From the NCBI RefSeq assembly GCF_003585885.1, contig NZ_NRHC01000104.1, positions 1-35,220 on the forward strand: DNA of 35,220 nt. Reading direction: 5' to 3'. How positions within the stretch are numbered: the first letter of the stretch is position 1; each line of letters opens with the position of its first letter. Source of the DNA: Psittacicella hinzii (GTDB lineage Bacteria > Pseudomonadota > Gammaproteobacteria > Enterobacterales > Psittacicellaceae). Positions 26,886 to 35,202 of the stretch are shown here, piece after piece. A program made the translations under genes and the position numbers. The notes under the pieces are model-generated. The model was not told the DNA's origin. It saw nothing but the letters and a program-made list of their open reading frames with translations, and made no database searches.

Positions 26886-27019
26886 AGATCTCCTCTATAT
26901 TTTTGCGATATTTCTCAAAAGAAAAAGCAGTTCGTTGAAATTTAAGATAAGAAATTAATCTAGGTAAGAGCAAGTCCTTACAAAAACAAGTGCACCTCAA
27001 AAAATCAGAAATTTGCGCA

Positions 27020-27413
27020 AAAAAAAACTTAGACACCGAAGTATCTAAGTTGCATTATCCAATAAATTTAAAACAATTGCATGTAGTAGTACTACATGCA
27101 ATCTGATTCACTTTACACATCACAGAGAGCTTAAGACCTAAAAGCTCTGCAGCTCATAACTAATTGGCACTTACAATTAGCTATGAGATAATAGCAATAC
27201 GATGACCAGTCGTATTACTATTTCACTACCTTTATCAGATAGTGAACCGGTACCTAGATCCTAACAAGATGTTAGTTTTTATACTAGGAGAAATCTGATT
27301 AGCTTGATTAATTGTACTAGATAGATAAATATTTTATCTATACTTCTTTGCTAGAACATATTGAATTAGGCTAGTAGTAAAGAAGTAACAGTAAAAACGT
27401 TTTTCCTAACTAC
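27020..27413 (-). ncRNA. Candidate structured RNA B, about 390 nt
   Basis: A chain of hairpins read on the minus strand between a promoter (27421-27449) and a UUCG-loop terminator (27026-27051). Pairs in plus coordinates: ACTTCTTT near 27341 with AAAGAAGT near 27380; ATAGATAAA/TTTATCTAT near 27320-27341; TTCACTA/TAGTGAA (27222-27246); AATAG-AATACGA/TCGTATT-CTATT (27190-27221); CTCATA-CTAATTG/CAATTAG-TATGAG (27153-27186); AGAGCTT/AAGCTCT (27126-27146); TTGCATGTAG/CTACATGCAA (27077-27101). Two of the stems have 7-base loops. Few GGA motifs, so it is not CsrB-like. Family unknown. Confidence 0.5.
27021..27051 (-). terminator. UUCG-tetraloop terminator of RNA B
   Basis: On the minus strand AACTTAGATAC and GTGTCTAAGTT form an 11-bp stem (one wobble) around UUCG closed by C-G, followed by a long T-run. 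No protein gene lies upstream on this strand for 1.8 kb. Confidence 0.88.
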
Positions 27414-27420
27414 ATGAAAA

Positions 27421-27449
27421 ATTATAACCTATTTAATTTTATTTTTCTA
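27421..27449 (-). promoter_or_regulatory. Putative promoter of RNA B
   Basis: On the minus strand TAGAAA (27444-27449), 17-bp spacer, perfect TATAAT (27421-27426). A second minus-strand TATAAT with TTACTT at 17 bp lies at 27561-27589 and could give a longer transcript. Confidence 0.45.
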
Positions 27450-27485
27450 GCTTTTCTTAAATTAATTCTAAGAAAGAAGCTTTTT
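27449..27485 (+). terminator. Plus-strand terminator-like hairpin
   Basis: AGCTT-TTCTTA (27449-27459) pairs with TAAGAA-AAGCT (27469-27481, two bases bulged) and is followed by TTTTT. No protein gene lies upstream on this strand; it may end an antisense or read-through RNA from the IS side. Confidence 0.5.
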
Positions 27486-28383
27486 ACTATTTAAGTAAAG
27501 AAAGTGGTTAAATAATTACTTGCTTCTAGTAAGTGATTACTTAATTAACTTTATGCTCCTATTATAGCCAATTTTATTGAGAAAAGTAAAATTTAAATAA
27601 AAAAAGTTTAAAAAACTTTTCCTACGTTGAAAAAATCTTTGACCAAAAACCTAGTTTAAATAGCTTAAAACCTATCTTATGAAATAAAAATAAACTTAAA
27701 AATCAATAAAATAAGCCAATCGATAGCTACATACAAAAAGAAATCCTCTACTTATCTGTAGAATGGAATTCATACACACTACAAAGGGTTATTTACTAAT
27801 TTTAGCCTATTTTGGAAAATAAACCTACATGATGTATGCTTATTTAAACATTATGTTTATTTTTATTTACAATTAAAGCCATCTTCCAAAGATGGTAAAA
27901 ATAACTACATATTCTTACTAGCTTTAGTTACTTAATTCACCTCCTTGTTACTTTAAAGCAACAAGCAACTTAACTATCAAGGAATAACATAACAGACAAA
28001 GCATTATCGTTTAATTTCTCTTTCAGAATAGCACAAAAATTGAGATCTCAATTTTCTACTCAATTTTTCTGCTCAATTTTACCTATTTTCTTTGCAAAAA
28101 ACTAGCCTTTACGAAAAAATATTTTGATTTGCTTGATAATAGACCTGACTATTTTTAGTTAGCTCTATTAAATCCCCTATAAAAATAGAGTTAAATCGAA
28201 ATTGTAAATAACTCTGCAATAAGCAAAAGATATTTATTCTTGCAAATTGCCATGTGGGTAGGATCTAGAAGAACTATAGAGGTATCTAAGATAACCTATA
28301 ACAGGAATACTTTGAAAGTTCAAAACTCAAAGTTTCATGTTCCAAGTTCAAACACACTACACTAGAAAGAAAAAATCCAAATA

Positions 28384-28408
28384 GGTGAATTGGTGAATTG
28401 GTGAATTG
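28384..28408. repeat. Three-copy octamer GGTGAATT
   Basis: Three exact contiguous copies in the plain AT-rich part of the gap downstream of lysA. Confidence 0.8.
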
Positions 28409-28546
28409 TAAAAATTAATTAAACCTGAATTTTTTTACGCATTTCTTAAGAAGAATACTAATAAATTTGCGTTTCTTTGCTTTAATTTTCAGCCTCTTAA
28501 GAAATAACCCCCTTTAAATTTACTCTTTTCCCCTTATAAAATTAAG

Positions 28547-28583
28547 GTAAATATAATCAGTTAATTGATAGGATTATATTTAC
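28547..28583. promoter_or_regulatory. Perfect 12-bp inverted repeat
   Basis: GTAAATATAATC (28547-28558) and GATTATATTTAC (28572-28583), 13-base interval, followed by ACATTAAATG and a T7 run. It could be an operator or an AT-rich terminator for rightward transcription. Confidence 0.5.
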
Positions 28584-28664
28584 ACATTAAATGTTTTTTT
28601 CATAGAGACTCTCTTAAATACAATCTACTTGAAAGTTAATTTAAATTTTATTCATATCTAACCT

Positions 28665-28703
28665 AAAGAGGATAGTGTTGTAGTTAACACTATCCTCTTT
28701 TTT
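28665..28703. terminator. Terminator downstream of lysA
   Basis: AAAGAGGATAGTGTT (28665-28679) pairs with AACACTATCCTCTTT (28686-28700), loop GTAGTT. The T-run is longer on the plus strand (TTTTTT), but AAA on the left arm lets it work for the lysA transcript too. Confidence 0.8.
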
Positions 28704-28783
28704 ATTATGTCTCTTGAAATTTTTAGATCTTGATATCTAGATATCTTGCTATCTGACAGCTAGATATCTAGAAACCTTATCAA

Positions 28784-28884
28784 AGTCAATTAAGCTAACT
28801 GACCTACTTGTTAAAAGTCGAATAAACTAACCTACTTGTCAAAGTTAAATAAGCTAACTTACAGTCAAAGTCAAATAGGGTAAA
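28784..28884. repeat. Degenerate 26-30 bp repeats in the lysA 3' region
   Basis: About four imperfect units of the form AAAGTCAAATAAGCTAAC plus CTACTTGT, running up to the lysA stop. A short TAGATATC-rich palindromic patch lies just before (28730-28770). Confidence 0.6.
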
Positions 28885-30147
28885 TTAACCTAAAAGCTTT
28901 TCTTTAGCCCATAGATCTTCATAAGTTTCACGTTCACGAATTAAATGTACTTTATCACCATCTACAAGCACTTCAGCACATTTTGGACGTGAGTTGTACT
29001 GTGAACCCATTGCCGAACAATAAGCACCAGCACCACGTGTTACTAGTAGATCACCTGGTCTTACACGTAATTGACGGTTTTTACCTTGGAAGTCACCTGT
29101 TTCACATACAGGACCAACTACATCATATAGTTTTAATTCAGTATCAGGGTTTTCCTCAACGGTAATAATATTCATAAATGCTTGATACAGACTTGGACGA
29201 ATGTTGTCATTCATACCTGCGTCCACAATCGCAAAGTTTTTCCCTAAATTATCTTTAGTAAACTCTACTTTGTAAGCAAAAATACCAGCATTTGCCACAA
29301 TTGAACGACCAGGCTCAACTACAATTTGTAGCTCACCAACATCTTCAAATAAGTCTTGTAACTCTGCATAAGCTGCATTAAGTAACTCATTTGGTAGAGG
29401 TGGAGCCTCTACTGAATAGGTTACCCCTAAACCACCACCAATATCTAAGTGGTGTAGGCGAATACCTGCAGCGTATAATTTACGAATTAAACTTTTTAAA
29501 GTTTTGATTGCGTCAATGTATGGAGAAATTTCTGTTAGTTGTGAACCAATGTGGAAATCTAAACCAACAATTTTTACGTGTTCCATTTTTGAAGCACGAA
29601 GATACTCATCTAGGGCATGCTCAACAGGAATACCAAATTTATTTTCTCTTAGACCAGTAGAAATGTATGGGTGAGTATTAGCATCTACATTAGGGTTAAT
29701 ACGGAAGCTAATTGGGGCTACTTTACCTAAACGTTGTGCTACTGTGTTGATACGATCTAGCTCCATAGACGATTCAACATTGAAGCAAAGAATTCCTACT
29801 TCTAGAGCCATCGCAATTTCTTCTTCAGTTTTGCCAACTCCAGAGAAAATTACTTTGCTCGGGTTTGCACCAGCAGCAATTACACGCGCTAGTTCCCCAC
29901 CAGAAACTATATCAAAACCTATATCTTGTTGTGAAAGTAGCTGTAATAAAGCTAAGTTAGAGTTAGCTTTTACAGCATAGCAAACTAAACCATTGCGTCC
30001 TGCAAAGGCGTTCTTAAATGCTTCTACGTGACGAAGTAAAGTTGCTTTTGAATAAACATATAGAGGAGTGCCATACGTCTGTGCCAGTTGTTTTACTGGA
30101 ACTTCCTCAGCATATAACTCCCCGTTTTTATAACTAAAAAAATCCAT
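28885..30147 (-). CDS. lysA: Diaminopimelate decarboxylase
   Basis: A 420-residue PLP enzyme that makes lysine from meso-diaminopimelate, the last lysine step. Fold-III decarboxylase motifs are all present: the PLP lysine in CYAVKANSN (Lys60), HIGSQ near 200, GGGLG near 239, EPGRS near 278, the CETGD segment with the substrate-binding Cys near 349, and GAGAYCSAMGSQYNSRP near 371. Length and both termini match the family, so the gene is intact. The ATG has no strong Shine-Dalgarno. It is transcribed alone from an extended -10 promoter about 45 bp upstream and ends at the hairpin at 28665. No lysine riboswitch-like leader is seen; the distance from promoter to start is too short. Confidence 0.97.
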   Translation of the reverse strand: MDFFSYKNGELYAEEVPVKQLAQTYGTPLYVYSKATLLRHVEAFKNAFAGRNGLVCYAVKANSNLALLQLLSQQDIGFDIVSGGELARVIAAGANPSKVIFSGVGKTEEEIAMALEVGILCFNVESSMELDRINTVAQRLGKVAPISFRINPNVDANTHPYISTGLRENKFGIPVEHALDEYLRASKMEHVKIVGLDFHIGSQLTEISPYIDAIKTLKSLIRKLYAAGIRLHHLDIGGGLGVTYSVEAPPLPNELLNAAYAELQDLFEDVGELQIVVEPGRSIVANAGIFAYKVEFTKDNLGKNFAIVDAGMNDNIRPSLYQAFMNIITVEENPDTELKLYDVVGPVCETGDFQGKNRQLRVRPGDLLVTRGAGAYCSAMGSQYNSRPKCAEVLVDGDKVHLIRERETYEDLWAKEKLLG

Positions 30148-30190
30148 GGTTTACTTGTTATCAACAATAAAAGAAAAATCTTAGGTTTTA

Positions 30191-30199
30191 ATTATATCA
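30191..30199 (-). promoter_or_regulatory. Extended -10 promoter of lysA
   Basis: On the minus strand TGATATAAT: a perfect TATAAT (30191-30196) with TGA directly upstream; no good -35 at 17 bp. It lies about 45 bp before the lysA ATG. Confidence 0.5.
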
Positions 30200-30321
30200 A
30201 CTTTTCTGAGGTAACTGTACAAAATAGGTGGATAATTTTTATACTTTTGTCATTAAGATCGAATGCGATAGAAGCTATAGAAACTAAGTATGAATTGTAA
30301 AAATTACTTTAGCAACCTTCA

Positions 30322-30515
30322 CCAAAGTAAACTTTAACACGTGCAAACTTTACCTTGAGGTTACATACAAGTAAACTTTAGCTCAACTAAAAAATAAACA
30401 TTGCCTCAACCAAGCAATAAACTTTAACTTGAGTAAACGGTAAACATTACCTCAACCAAACAATAAATTTTTACCCAAGCAAACTATAAATTTTTACTCA
30501 AGCAAACTCAAAAAC
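30322..30515. repeat. Degenerate 20-23 bp repeats between lysA and ade
   Basis: Units such as AAACTATAAATTTTTACTC-AAGC recur with period near 23 at the right side, and AAGTAAACTTTA/CCTCAACC words at the left. The remainder of the gap, 30515-30860, is A/C-rich with no gene. Confidence 0.65.
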
Positions 30516-30873
30516 AAAATTCCCACGCAAATCAGCAAACCACTGATAAATAATCAACTTACCACCTTAGCCATAAAATACCACCCGAATCTATCATTTG
30601 ATAAATACAAACGATCACAAAACTAACATTTGTCAGTTACGTCACAACAAAACCCTCTAAACTTCCTCATTAAACCTCAAATCTAGCTACAAAATAATAA
30701 CCAAACTCTTACAACCAAGCTTAACAACTAGGACTAACCATCTCAATAACCTACCAATTCTTACTTTTGCAAGTTTTTAACAACTACAAACTCTAACAAA
30801 TGATAGATCTAAAGCAAAAAACGAACTTTTTTTGAAAAAAAGTTAATTTTTTGCTTTTATTTTAATTTGCTTG

Positions 30874-30882
30874 TGGCATAAT
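30874..30882 (+). promoter_or_regulatory. Putative extended -10 promoter of ade
   Basis: TGGCATAAT: CATAAT (30877-30882, 5 of 6) with the extended TGn. A start near 30889 gives a leader of about 224 nt. Confidence 0.4.
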
Positions 30883-30896
30883 ACCAGAAATTAATT

Positions 30897-31059
30897 TTTT
30901 ACCAACTACGGTAAAAGTATTTAATCGGTAATATTATTTCTTTGAAAAATAAGCTCAACTCTTATTTTTTAAAAGCAGCCCTGCTTAAGCTTGGCTGTTA
31001 GTTTATAGCATTTATTTAATCTTGAGTTTTAATTTGCAGGGCAAATTAAAACTCTTTTT
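30897..31059 (+). promoter_or_regulatory. Multi-hairpin leader of ade ending in a terminator (attenuator candidate)
   Basis: Four hairpins in order: TTTTACC/GGTAAAA (30897-30916), AAAAATAAG/CTTATTTTT (30945-30969), CAGCC/GGCTG (30976-30997), and a perfect 14-bp stem 31024-31037 with 31041-31054 followed by TTTTT. The last is a full intrinsic terminator 54 bases before the ade ATG. Since no gene lies between the promoter and this terminator, it should control ade by attenuation. I cannot match the purine riboswitch core or any other known riboswitch. Confidence 0.55.
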
Positions 31060-31112
31060 ATAACCTAAATTTTGTATAACCTAAATTTTGCCAAACACTG
31101 AGAACTCCTAAA

Positions 31113-32891
31113 ATGACAAGACAAGCTAAGCACACCCAAGAAATTAGTCGCGAACATCTCCTTGATATCCTTGCAGTAGCACGTAATGAACAAGAAGCAG
31201 ATTTACGTATTGACAATGTAAAGATTTTAAACCTAATTAGCGGTGGCACTCTAGAAGGACCTATCGTAATTAAACATGGAACTATTGTGGGCTATGGTAA
31301 AGAGTACGCTAACCACCCCGCTAAAGAAGTAATTGATGGTCAAGGTAATACCGCTGTACCAGGTTTTATTGATGCGCATATGCACATTGAATCATCAGTA
31401 ATGGCGCCACAAGTATTTGAATCTTTAACTCTACCTTTAGGGTTAACAACTATTATCTGTGACCCACATGAAGTTATTAACGTAATTGGTACTACTGGTT
31501 TAGATTGGTTCTTACGCTCTTCAGCACAAGCTTATCAAAACCAATTTATTCAAATGAGTTCATGCGTGCCAGCTTTACCTAACTGTGAAATTAACGGGGC
31601 AGAATTTACCGTAGAGCAAATGCGTGACTATATTGATAACCCATACGTTCTTGGTCTTGCTGAAATGATGAACTTCCCTGGAGTTATCAATGGTGATGCT
31701 TTAGTGCTTGATAAAATTGAACTCTTTAGTGGCATGGTAGTTGATGGTCACTCACCTACAGTAAGTGGACGTCCACTAGATGCTTACATTAGTGCTGGTA
31801 TTAACAATGACCACGAATGTACTACTAAAGAAGAAGCATTAGAAAAACTAGCTAAAGGTTTAACCGTATTTATCCGTGAAGCTTCAGCTGCGCGTAACTT
31901 AGACAACCTTGCGCCGATTCTAAATGAATTCTCAAGTGCAGCAATTTGTTTATGTACAGACGATATTACCCCATACGATATGGTACACACAGGTCACATT
32001 AATGACATGGTACGTCGTCTAATCCAAGATCACGGTGTTGCTCCACACATTGCTTACCGTGTATCGTCATACACTACAGCTCAGCACTATGGGTTAAAAC
32101 GTTTAGGTTTAATCGCTCCAGGTAAGAAAGCAGATATCGTTCTTGTTTCTGATGTAGAAAAAGTAAGCATTAGCAAAGTATTTGTTGGTGGTAAAGATGT
32201 AGCTTCTCTAAACCTTGTTGAGAATGCTCCTGCACGTCTTGAAGCTTCAAACCCACCTACATTCAAATCTGTAAAACGTGAACCAGTAACAGCACAAGAC
32301 TTTACTTACAACTTTGAAGTTGGTAAAAAATACCGTGCGGTTGAAATCATTGCTAACGAAATTATTACCGGTGAAGAGCATTTAACTTGCACAGGTTATG
32401 ATGCAAATGGTAATCCAACTTTTGATAAACCAGCGGCTTTACTAACTACAGTAGAAAGATATGGTTTTGAAACTAAATCTGCTTTTGCTTTAGTAACAGG
32501 TTCAGGTTTAACAAAAGGTGGTCTTGCTTCTTCAGTAGGTCACGATAGCCATAACTTAACAGCTATGGGGGCTACACCACAAGACCTTGCTGACGCAGTT
32601 AACGCAATTATTGCCTCAAATGGTGGTTTAAGTTGTGTATTAGACGGTGAGGTTAAAGCTCACTTACCTCTACCAATTGCTGGAGTACTTTCAACTGAAA
32701 GCGCAATGGTAGTTGAACAAACAATTGAGCAACTTAAAGAAGATTCACGTGAATGTGGTGTATTCTTACATGATCCATTCATGCAACTTTCTTTCCTACC
32801 TTTACCAGTAATTCCAAAACTAAAACTTACATGTAATGGTCTATTTGATGTAACGCAGTTTAAGTTTGTTTCTCTAGAAGTAGAAGAATAA
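31113..32891 (+). CDS. ade: Adenine deaminase
   Basis: A 592-residue amidohydrolase-superfamily enzyme (YicP/Ade family) that converts adenine to hypoxanthine and ammonia, feeding adenine into purine salvage. Metal and active-site motifs are visible: DAHMHIESS near residue 88, CDPHE near 121, AEMMNFPGV near 187, VDGHSP near 212, DHECT near 232 and CTDD near 289; the C-terminal Ade domain (SVGHDSHNL) is complete. Length matches the family. The ATG lacks a clear Shine-Dalgarno. The gene is alone, with a structured leader ending in a terminator 54 bases upstream, and its own strong terminator at 32979. With purA and purB in the window it suggests active interconversion of adenine and AMP pools. 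Confidence 0.96.
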   Translation: MTRQAKHTQEISREHLLDILAVARNEQEADLRIDNVKILNLISGGTLEGPIVIKHGTIVGYGKEYANHPAKEVIDGQGNTAVPGFIDAHMHIESSVMAPQVFESLTLPLGLTTIICDPHEVINVIGTTGLDWFLRSSAQAYQNQFIQMSSCVPALPNCEINGAEFTVEQMRDYIDNPYVLGLAEMMNFPGVINGDALVLDKIELFSGMVVDGHSPTVSGRPLDAYISAGINNDHECTTKEEALEKLAKGLTVFIREASAARNLDNLAPILNEFSSAAICLCTDDITPYDMVHTGHINDMVRRLIQDHGVAPHIAYRVSSYTTAQHYGLKRLGLIAPGKKADIVLVSDVEKVSISKVFVGGKDVASLNLVENAPARLEASNPPTFKSVKREPVTAQDFTYNFEVGKKYRAVEIIANEIITGEEHLTCTGYDANGNPTFDKPAALLTTVERYGFETKSAFALVTGSGLTKGGLASSVGHDSHNLTAMGATPQDLADAVNAIIASNGGLSCVLDGEVKAHLPLPIAGVLSTESAMVVEQTIEQLKEDSRECGVFLHDPFMQLSFLPLPVIPKLKLTCNGLFDVTQFKFVSLEVEE

Positions 32892-32978
32892 ATAACTGCA
32901 TAGCAAAGCTTAGCAAGCTTATAGTACTCAATCTACTTACTCTACTTACTTAAGCTCATCAAGCTGACCATAAATAAC

Positions 32979-33023
32979 AAATGACTAGAGACAGTATCAA
33001 AAAAATACTGTCTCTAGTCATTT
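32979..33023. terminator. Bidirectional terminator between ade and the PPTase gene
   Basis: A perfect 19-bp stem (32979-32997 with 33005-33023), loop rich in A, T-run after. It serves both converging units. Confidence 0.92.
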
Positions 33024-33113
33024 TACCTTTTAATATTTCGAGCTGTGCTCTGTGTACTACCTCAAAGGCTAGACCAAGCAAAAACAGGCATTTAGAAGCT
33101 AACCTACGATTTC

Positions 33114-33923
33114 TTACAATCCAGCCTCTTCAACTACAAAGGAAAGTTTTTCTACTTTCACCTCTGGGAAATAATCCTCAAGTTTAAGTAGTTTTTCTTG
33201 TTTCTCTTGCCAAAAACATAATTCAGTTTTACTTAAAGAAGAACGATATAAAGCAAGATACAAACTACTCCTACCACTATTAGAACCAATGTTATCAGAA
33301 CTAGCAAGAGTAAAAGTTAGCTTATAAAACTCTATAACGCCAGCAGCTAGTCCTTCTAGGCTAAAGTTTAAGGTTTGTGGATCTTGATATATCTTATTAA
33401 GATCCGCAATTCCGGTACCTTTAGCTTTAACTAAAGCTTCACGACAACACCAAAGACAATAGAATTTATCTTGCTCACTAGTCAGTAATTTACTATAGGT
33501 AGAACTTGCAAAGGTCTGACTAGAAAAAACATCCTGGAAATTCTTACCTGAAGATGCAACTAAATTTCTATACTTACGCTCTTTGTAAGGAAACTCAAGA
33601 TCGACTCCCAAGAGATATCCTCCAAGAGGAAGTTTACCGAGCTGTACTTGTCCTTGAGATTTTACCCTTTCCTTGCGACAAAAAGCCAAAGCATACCATG
33701 AACTACTGTGACTAAAGTTAAAGTCCATACCATACTCTTGTGGAAAGTATGGGCGACCAAAACTGTTAGTACTTACATCTGCTAAAACTTTAGTCTCATC
33801 AATAAGAGACTGTAAAATTTGCTGTTTAGCAACTGCAATTAGTTTTTTATTTTCTGGTTTGCTTTGCGTTTGCTCTACCTTTCCTAAAATAAGATAAACA
33901 GTATCTGCTGCAGGGAAAACCAT
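33114..33923 (-). CDS. 4'-phosphopantetheinyl transferase, Sfp/EntD-like
   Basis: Activates acyl-carrier proteins by adding the phosphopantetheine arm. In the 269-residue form the family motifs are: GRPYF near residue 55, FNFSHSSSWYALAF near 67, GVDLE near 105 (acidic metal ligands), and LWCCREALVKAKGTGI near 157, the W..(K/R)EA..K..G signature. The first and last 30 residues are variable. I chose ATG 33923 because it overlaps the stop of the upstream ketosynthase gene as TAATG, a classical coupling arrangement; a TTG 15 bases earlier is in frame. Coupling to a ketosynthase suggests it loads the carrier protein of a secondary fatty-acid-like pathway. Confidence 0.87.
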   Translation of the reverse strand: MVFPAADTVYLILGKVEQTQSKPENKKLIAVAKQQILQSLIDETKVLADVSTNSFGRPYFPQEYGMDFNFSHSSSWYALAFCRKERVKSQGQVQLGKLPLGGYLLGVDLEFPYKERKYRNLVASSGKNFQDVFSSQTFASSTYSKLLTSEQDKFYCLWCCREALVKAKGTGIADLNKIYQDPQTLNFSLEGLAAGVIEFYKLTFTLASSDNIGSNSGRSSLYLALYRSSLSKTELCFWQEKQEKLLKLEDYFPEVKVEKLSFVVEEAGL

Positions 33924-35176
33924 TAAACACCGCGCCAACGTTTGAAGATTAATGAAGAATTAACTCCACCAAAGGCAAAGTTGTTATTCATCACATAATC
34001 GGTTTCAATATTACGCCCATCACCGGTAATGTAATCTAACTCTCCACAACGCTCATCAACTTCTTCAAGGTTAATCGTTGGAGCAAACCAACCATCACGC
34101 ATCATTTCAATGGCAAACCAGCTTTCTAAAGCACCACAAGCTCCAAGAGTATGCCCTAAATAACTTTTCTGTGAACTAAAAGGAACTTTTCCAAATACTT
34201 CAGCAGTTGCTTGGGTTTCAGCTATATCTCCCGACTCGGTTGCAGTACCATGTCCATCAACATAACCAATTTCTTTTGGATCTAACTGTGCGTCCTGTAA
34301 TGCTAGTTTTATACACTCACGCATAGTATCTTTTGACGGTCGAGTAATGTGAGTTCCGTCGCTATTAGCGCCGTAACCAACTACTTCTGCAAGAATGTTT
34401 GCGCCACGCGCAAGAGCATGCTCTAATTCTTCGAGCACTAAAATCCCCGCACCCTCACCTATTACTAAACCATCTCGATTTTTATCATAAGGACGAGGAT
34501 TTAATTCAGGGTGATCATTATCTCTACTTGCAGCGTATAAAGAGTCAAAGACAAAAATCTCAGATAAACAGAACTCTTCCCCACCACCTGCAAGCATCAT
34601 CGGAATTAAACCATATTTAATCGCTTCATAAGCATAACCAATAGCTTGGCTTCCTGATGAACAAGCGCTTGAGGTTGGAATAATACGTCCTGATAAACCA
34701 AAGAAAATACTCATATTTGCTGCTGTCGTATGAGGCATCATACGTACATAAGTATTGGCGTTAAACTTATCATTAACCCCATCTTTAATCAGCGTAGCAG
34801 CTTCTAAGATATCTGGCGTACTCCCAATTGATGAACCAGAAGCCACTCCCATTTTGCCATTTAAGCAAGTATCAAGTACGTTATTTTTTTCATAGTCCCA
34901 AAGATTTGCCATCTTTAAAGCATCAGTAGCAGCATCAACACAAAAAGCTGATACTCTTCCCATACTACGCTTTTGTTTACGACTCCATTCACTTGGCGCT
35001 TGATAATTTTCAATTGGAGCACCTAGTTGTGATTCAAGATCACGATATTTAGCGTCCCAACCCATAAATTTAACTGCATTCTTTTTACGTTGAAAAGCAG
35101 CTTTAATATCTTGCCAGTTTCTTCCTAAAGCAGTTATGCCACCTGCTCCAGTAATTACAACTCTTTTTACTTTCAT
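33923..35176 (-). CDS. Beta-ketoacyl-ACP synthase, aryl-polyene type
   Basis: A 417-residue FabF-superfamily condensing enzyme. The catalytic Cys172 (SSACSSGS), His309 (VDGHGTATE) and His342 (YLGHTLGACG) are present, so it should be active in decarboxylative Claisen condensation. The N-terminal half (VVITGAGGITALG, NAVKFMGWD, LGAPI, RKQKRSMGRVS) resembles the ketosynthases of aryl polyene pigment clusters more than housekeeping FabB or FabF; this is recall, not an alignment. It is translationally coupled to the PPTase gene, which fits such a cluster. The ATG has only a weak GAG upstream, and an IS terminus begins 27 bases before it, so the native promoter has been displaced or lies in the IS. 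Confidence 0.88.
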   Translation of the reverse strand: MKVKRVVITGAGGITALGRNWQDIKAAFQRKKNAVKFMGWDAKYRDLESQLGAPIENYQAPSEWSRKQKRSMGRVSAFCVDAATDALKMANLWDYEKNNVLDTCLNGKMGVASGSSIGSTPDILEAATLIKDGVNDKFNANTYVRMMPHTTAANMSIFFGLSGRIIPTSSACSSGSQAIGYAYEAIKYGLIPMMLAGGGEEFCLSEIFVFDSLYAASRDNDHPELNPRPYDKNRDGLVIGEGAGILVLEELEHALARGANILAEVVGYGANSDGTHITRPSKDTMRECIKLALQDAQLDPKEIGYVDGHGTATESGDIAETQATAEVFGKVPFSSQKSYLGHTLGACGALESWFAIEMMRDGWFAPTINLEEVDERCGELDYITGDGRNIETDYVMNNNFAFGGVNSSLIFKRWRGV

Positions 35177-35202
35177 ATATCACTCATAGTTTGATTTACT
35201 CT

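Larger units (their letters stand above)
25832..28884. other. Long region without a recognisable protein gene
   Basis: About 3 kb from the right end of the IS to lysA with no credible protein-coding gene on either strand. It contains a 23-bp array, at least nine perfect or near-perfect inverted repeats, several intrinsic terminators and promoter-like sites (listed separately). The stretches 25840-26150 and 27590-28380 are plain AT-rich sequence where I see only a short hairpin at 27879-27895. Confidence 0.7.

Noticed and set aside
27393..27405. AAAAACGTTTTT as a PurR-type operator
   Set aside because: Only the central AACGTT resembles the box, the flanking bases do not fit, and no purine gene is adjacent.
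27020..27413. CsrB/RsmZ-type RNA (many hairpins)
   Set aside because: GGA motifs are few and not in the loops, unlike CsrA-binding decoys.
25832..28884. Could the long gene-free region be oriC?
   Set aside because: I found no cluster of TTATCCACA-type DnaA boxes and no dnaA, dnaN, gidA or mnmG neighbours.
30889..31112. Purine (adenine) riboswitch upstream of ade
   Set aside because: The conserved three-way junction sequences cannot be found; only generic hairpins and the terminator are visible.
33924..33938. TTG start of the phosphopantetheinyl transferase 15 bases earlier
   Set aside because: The ATG at 33923 forms TAATG with the ketosynthase stop and needs no rare start; the five extra residues add no family match.
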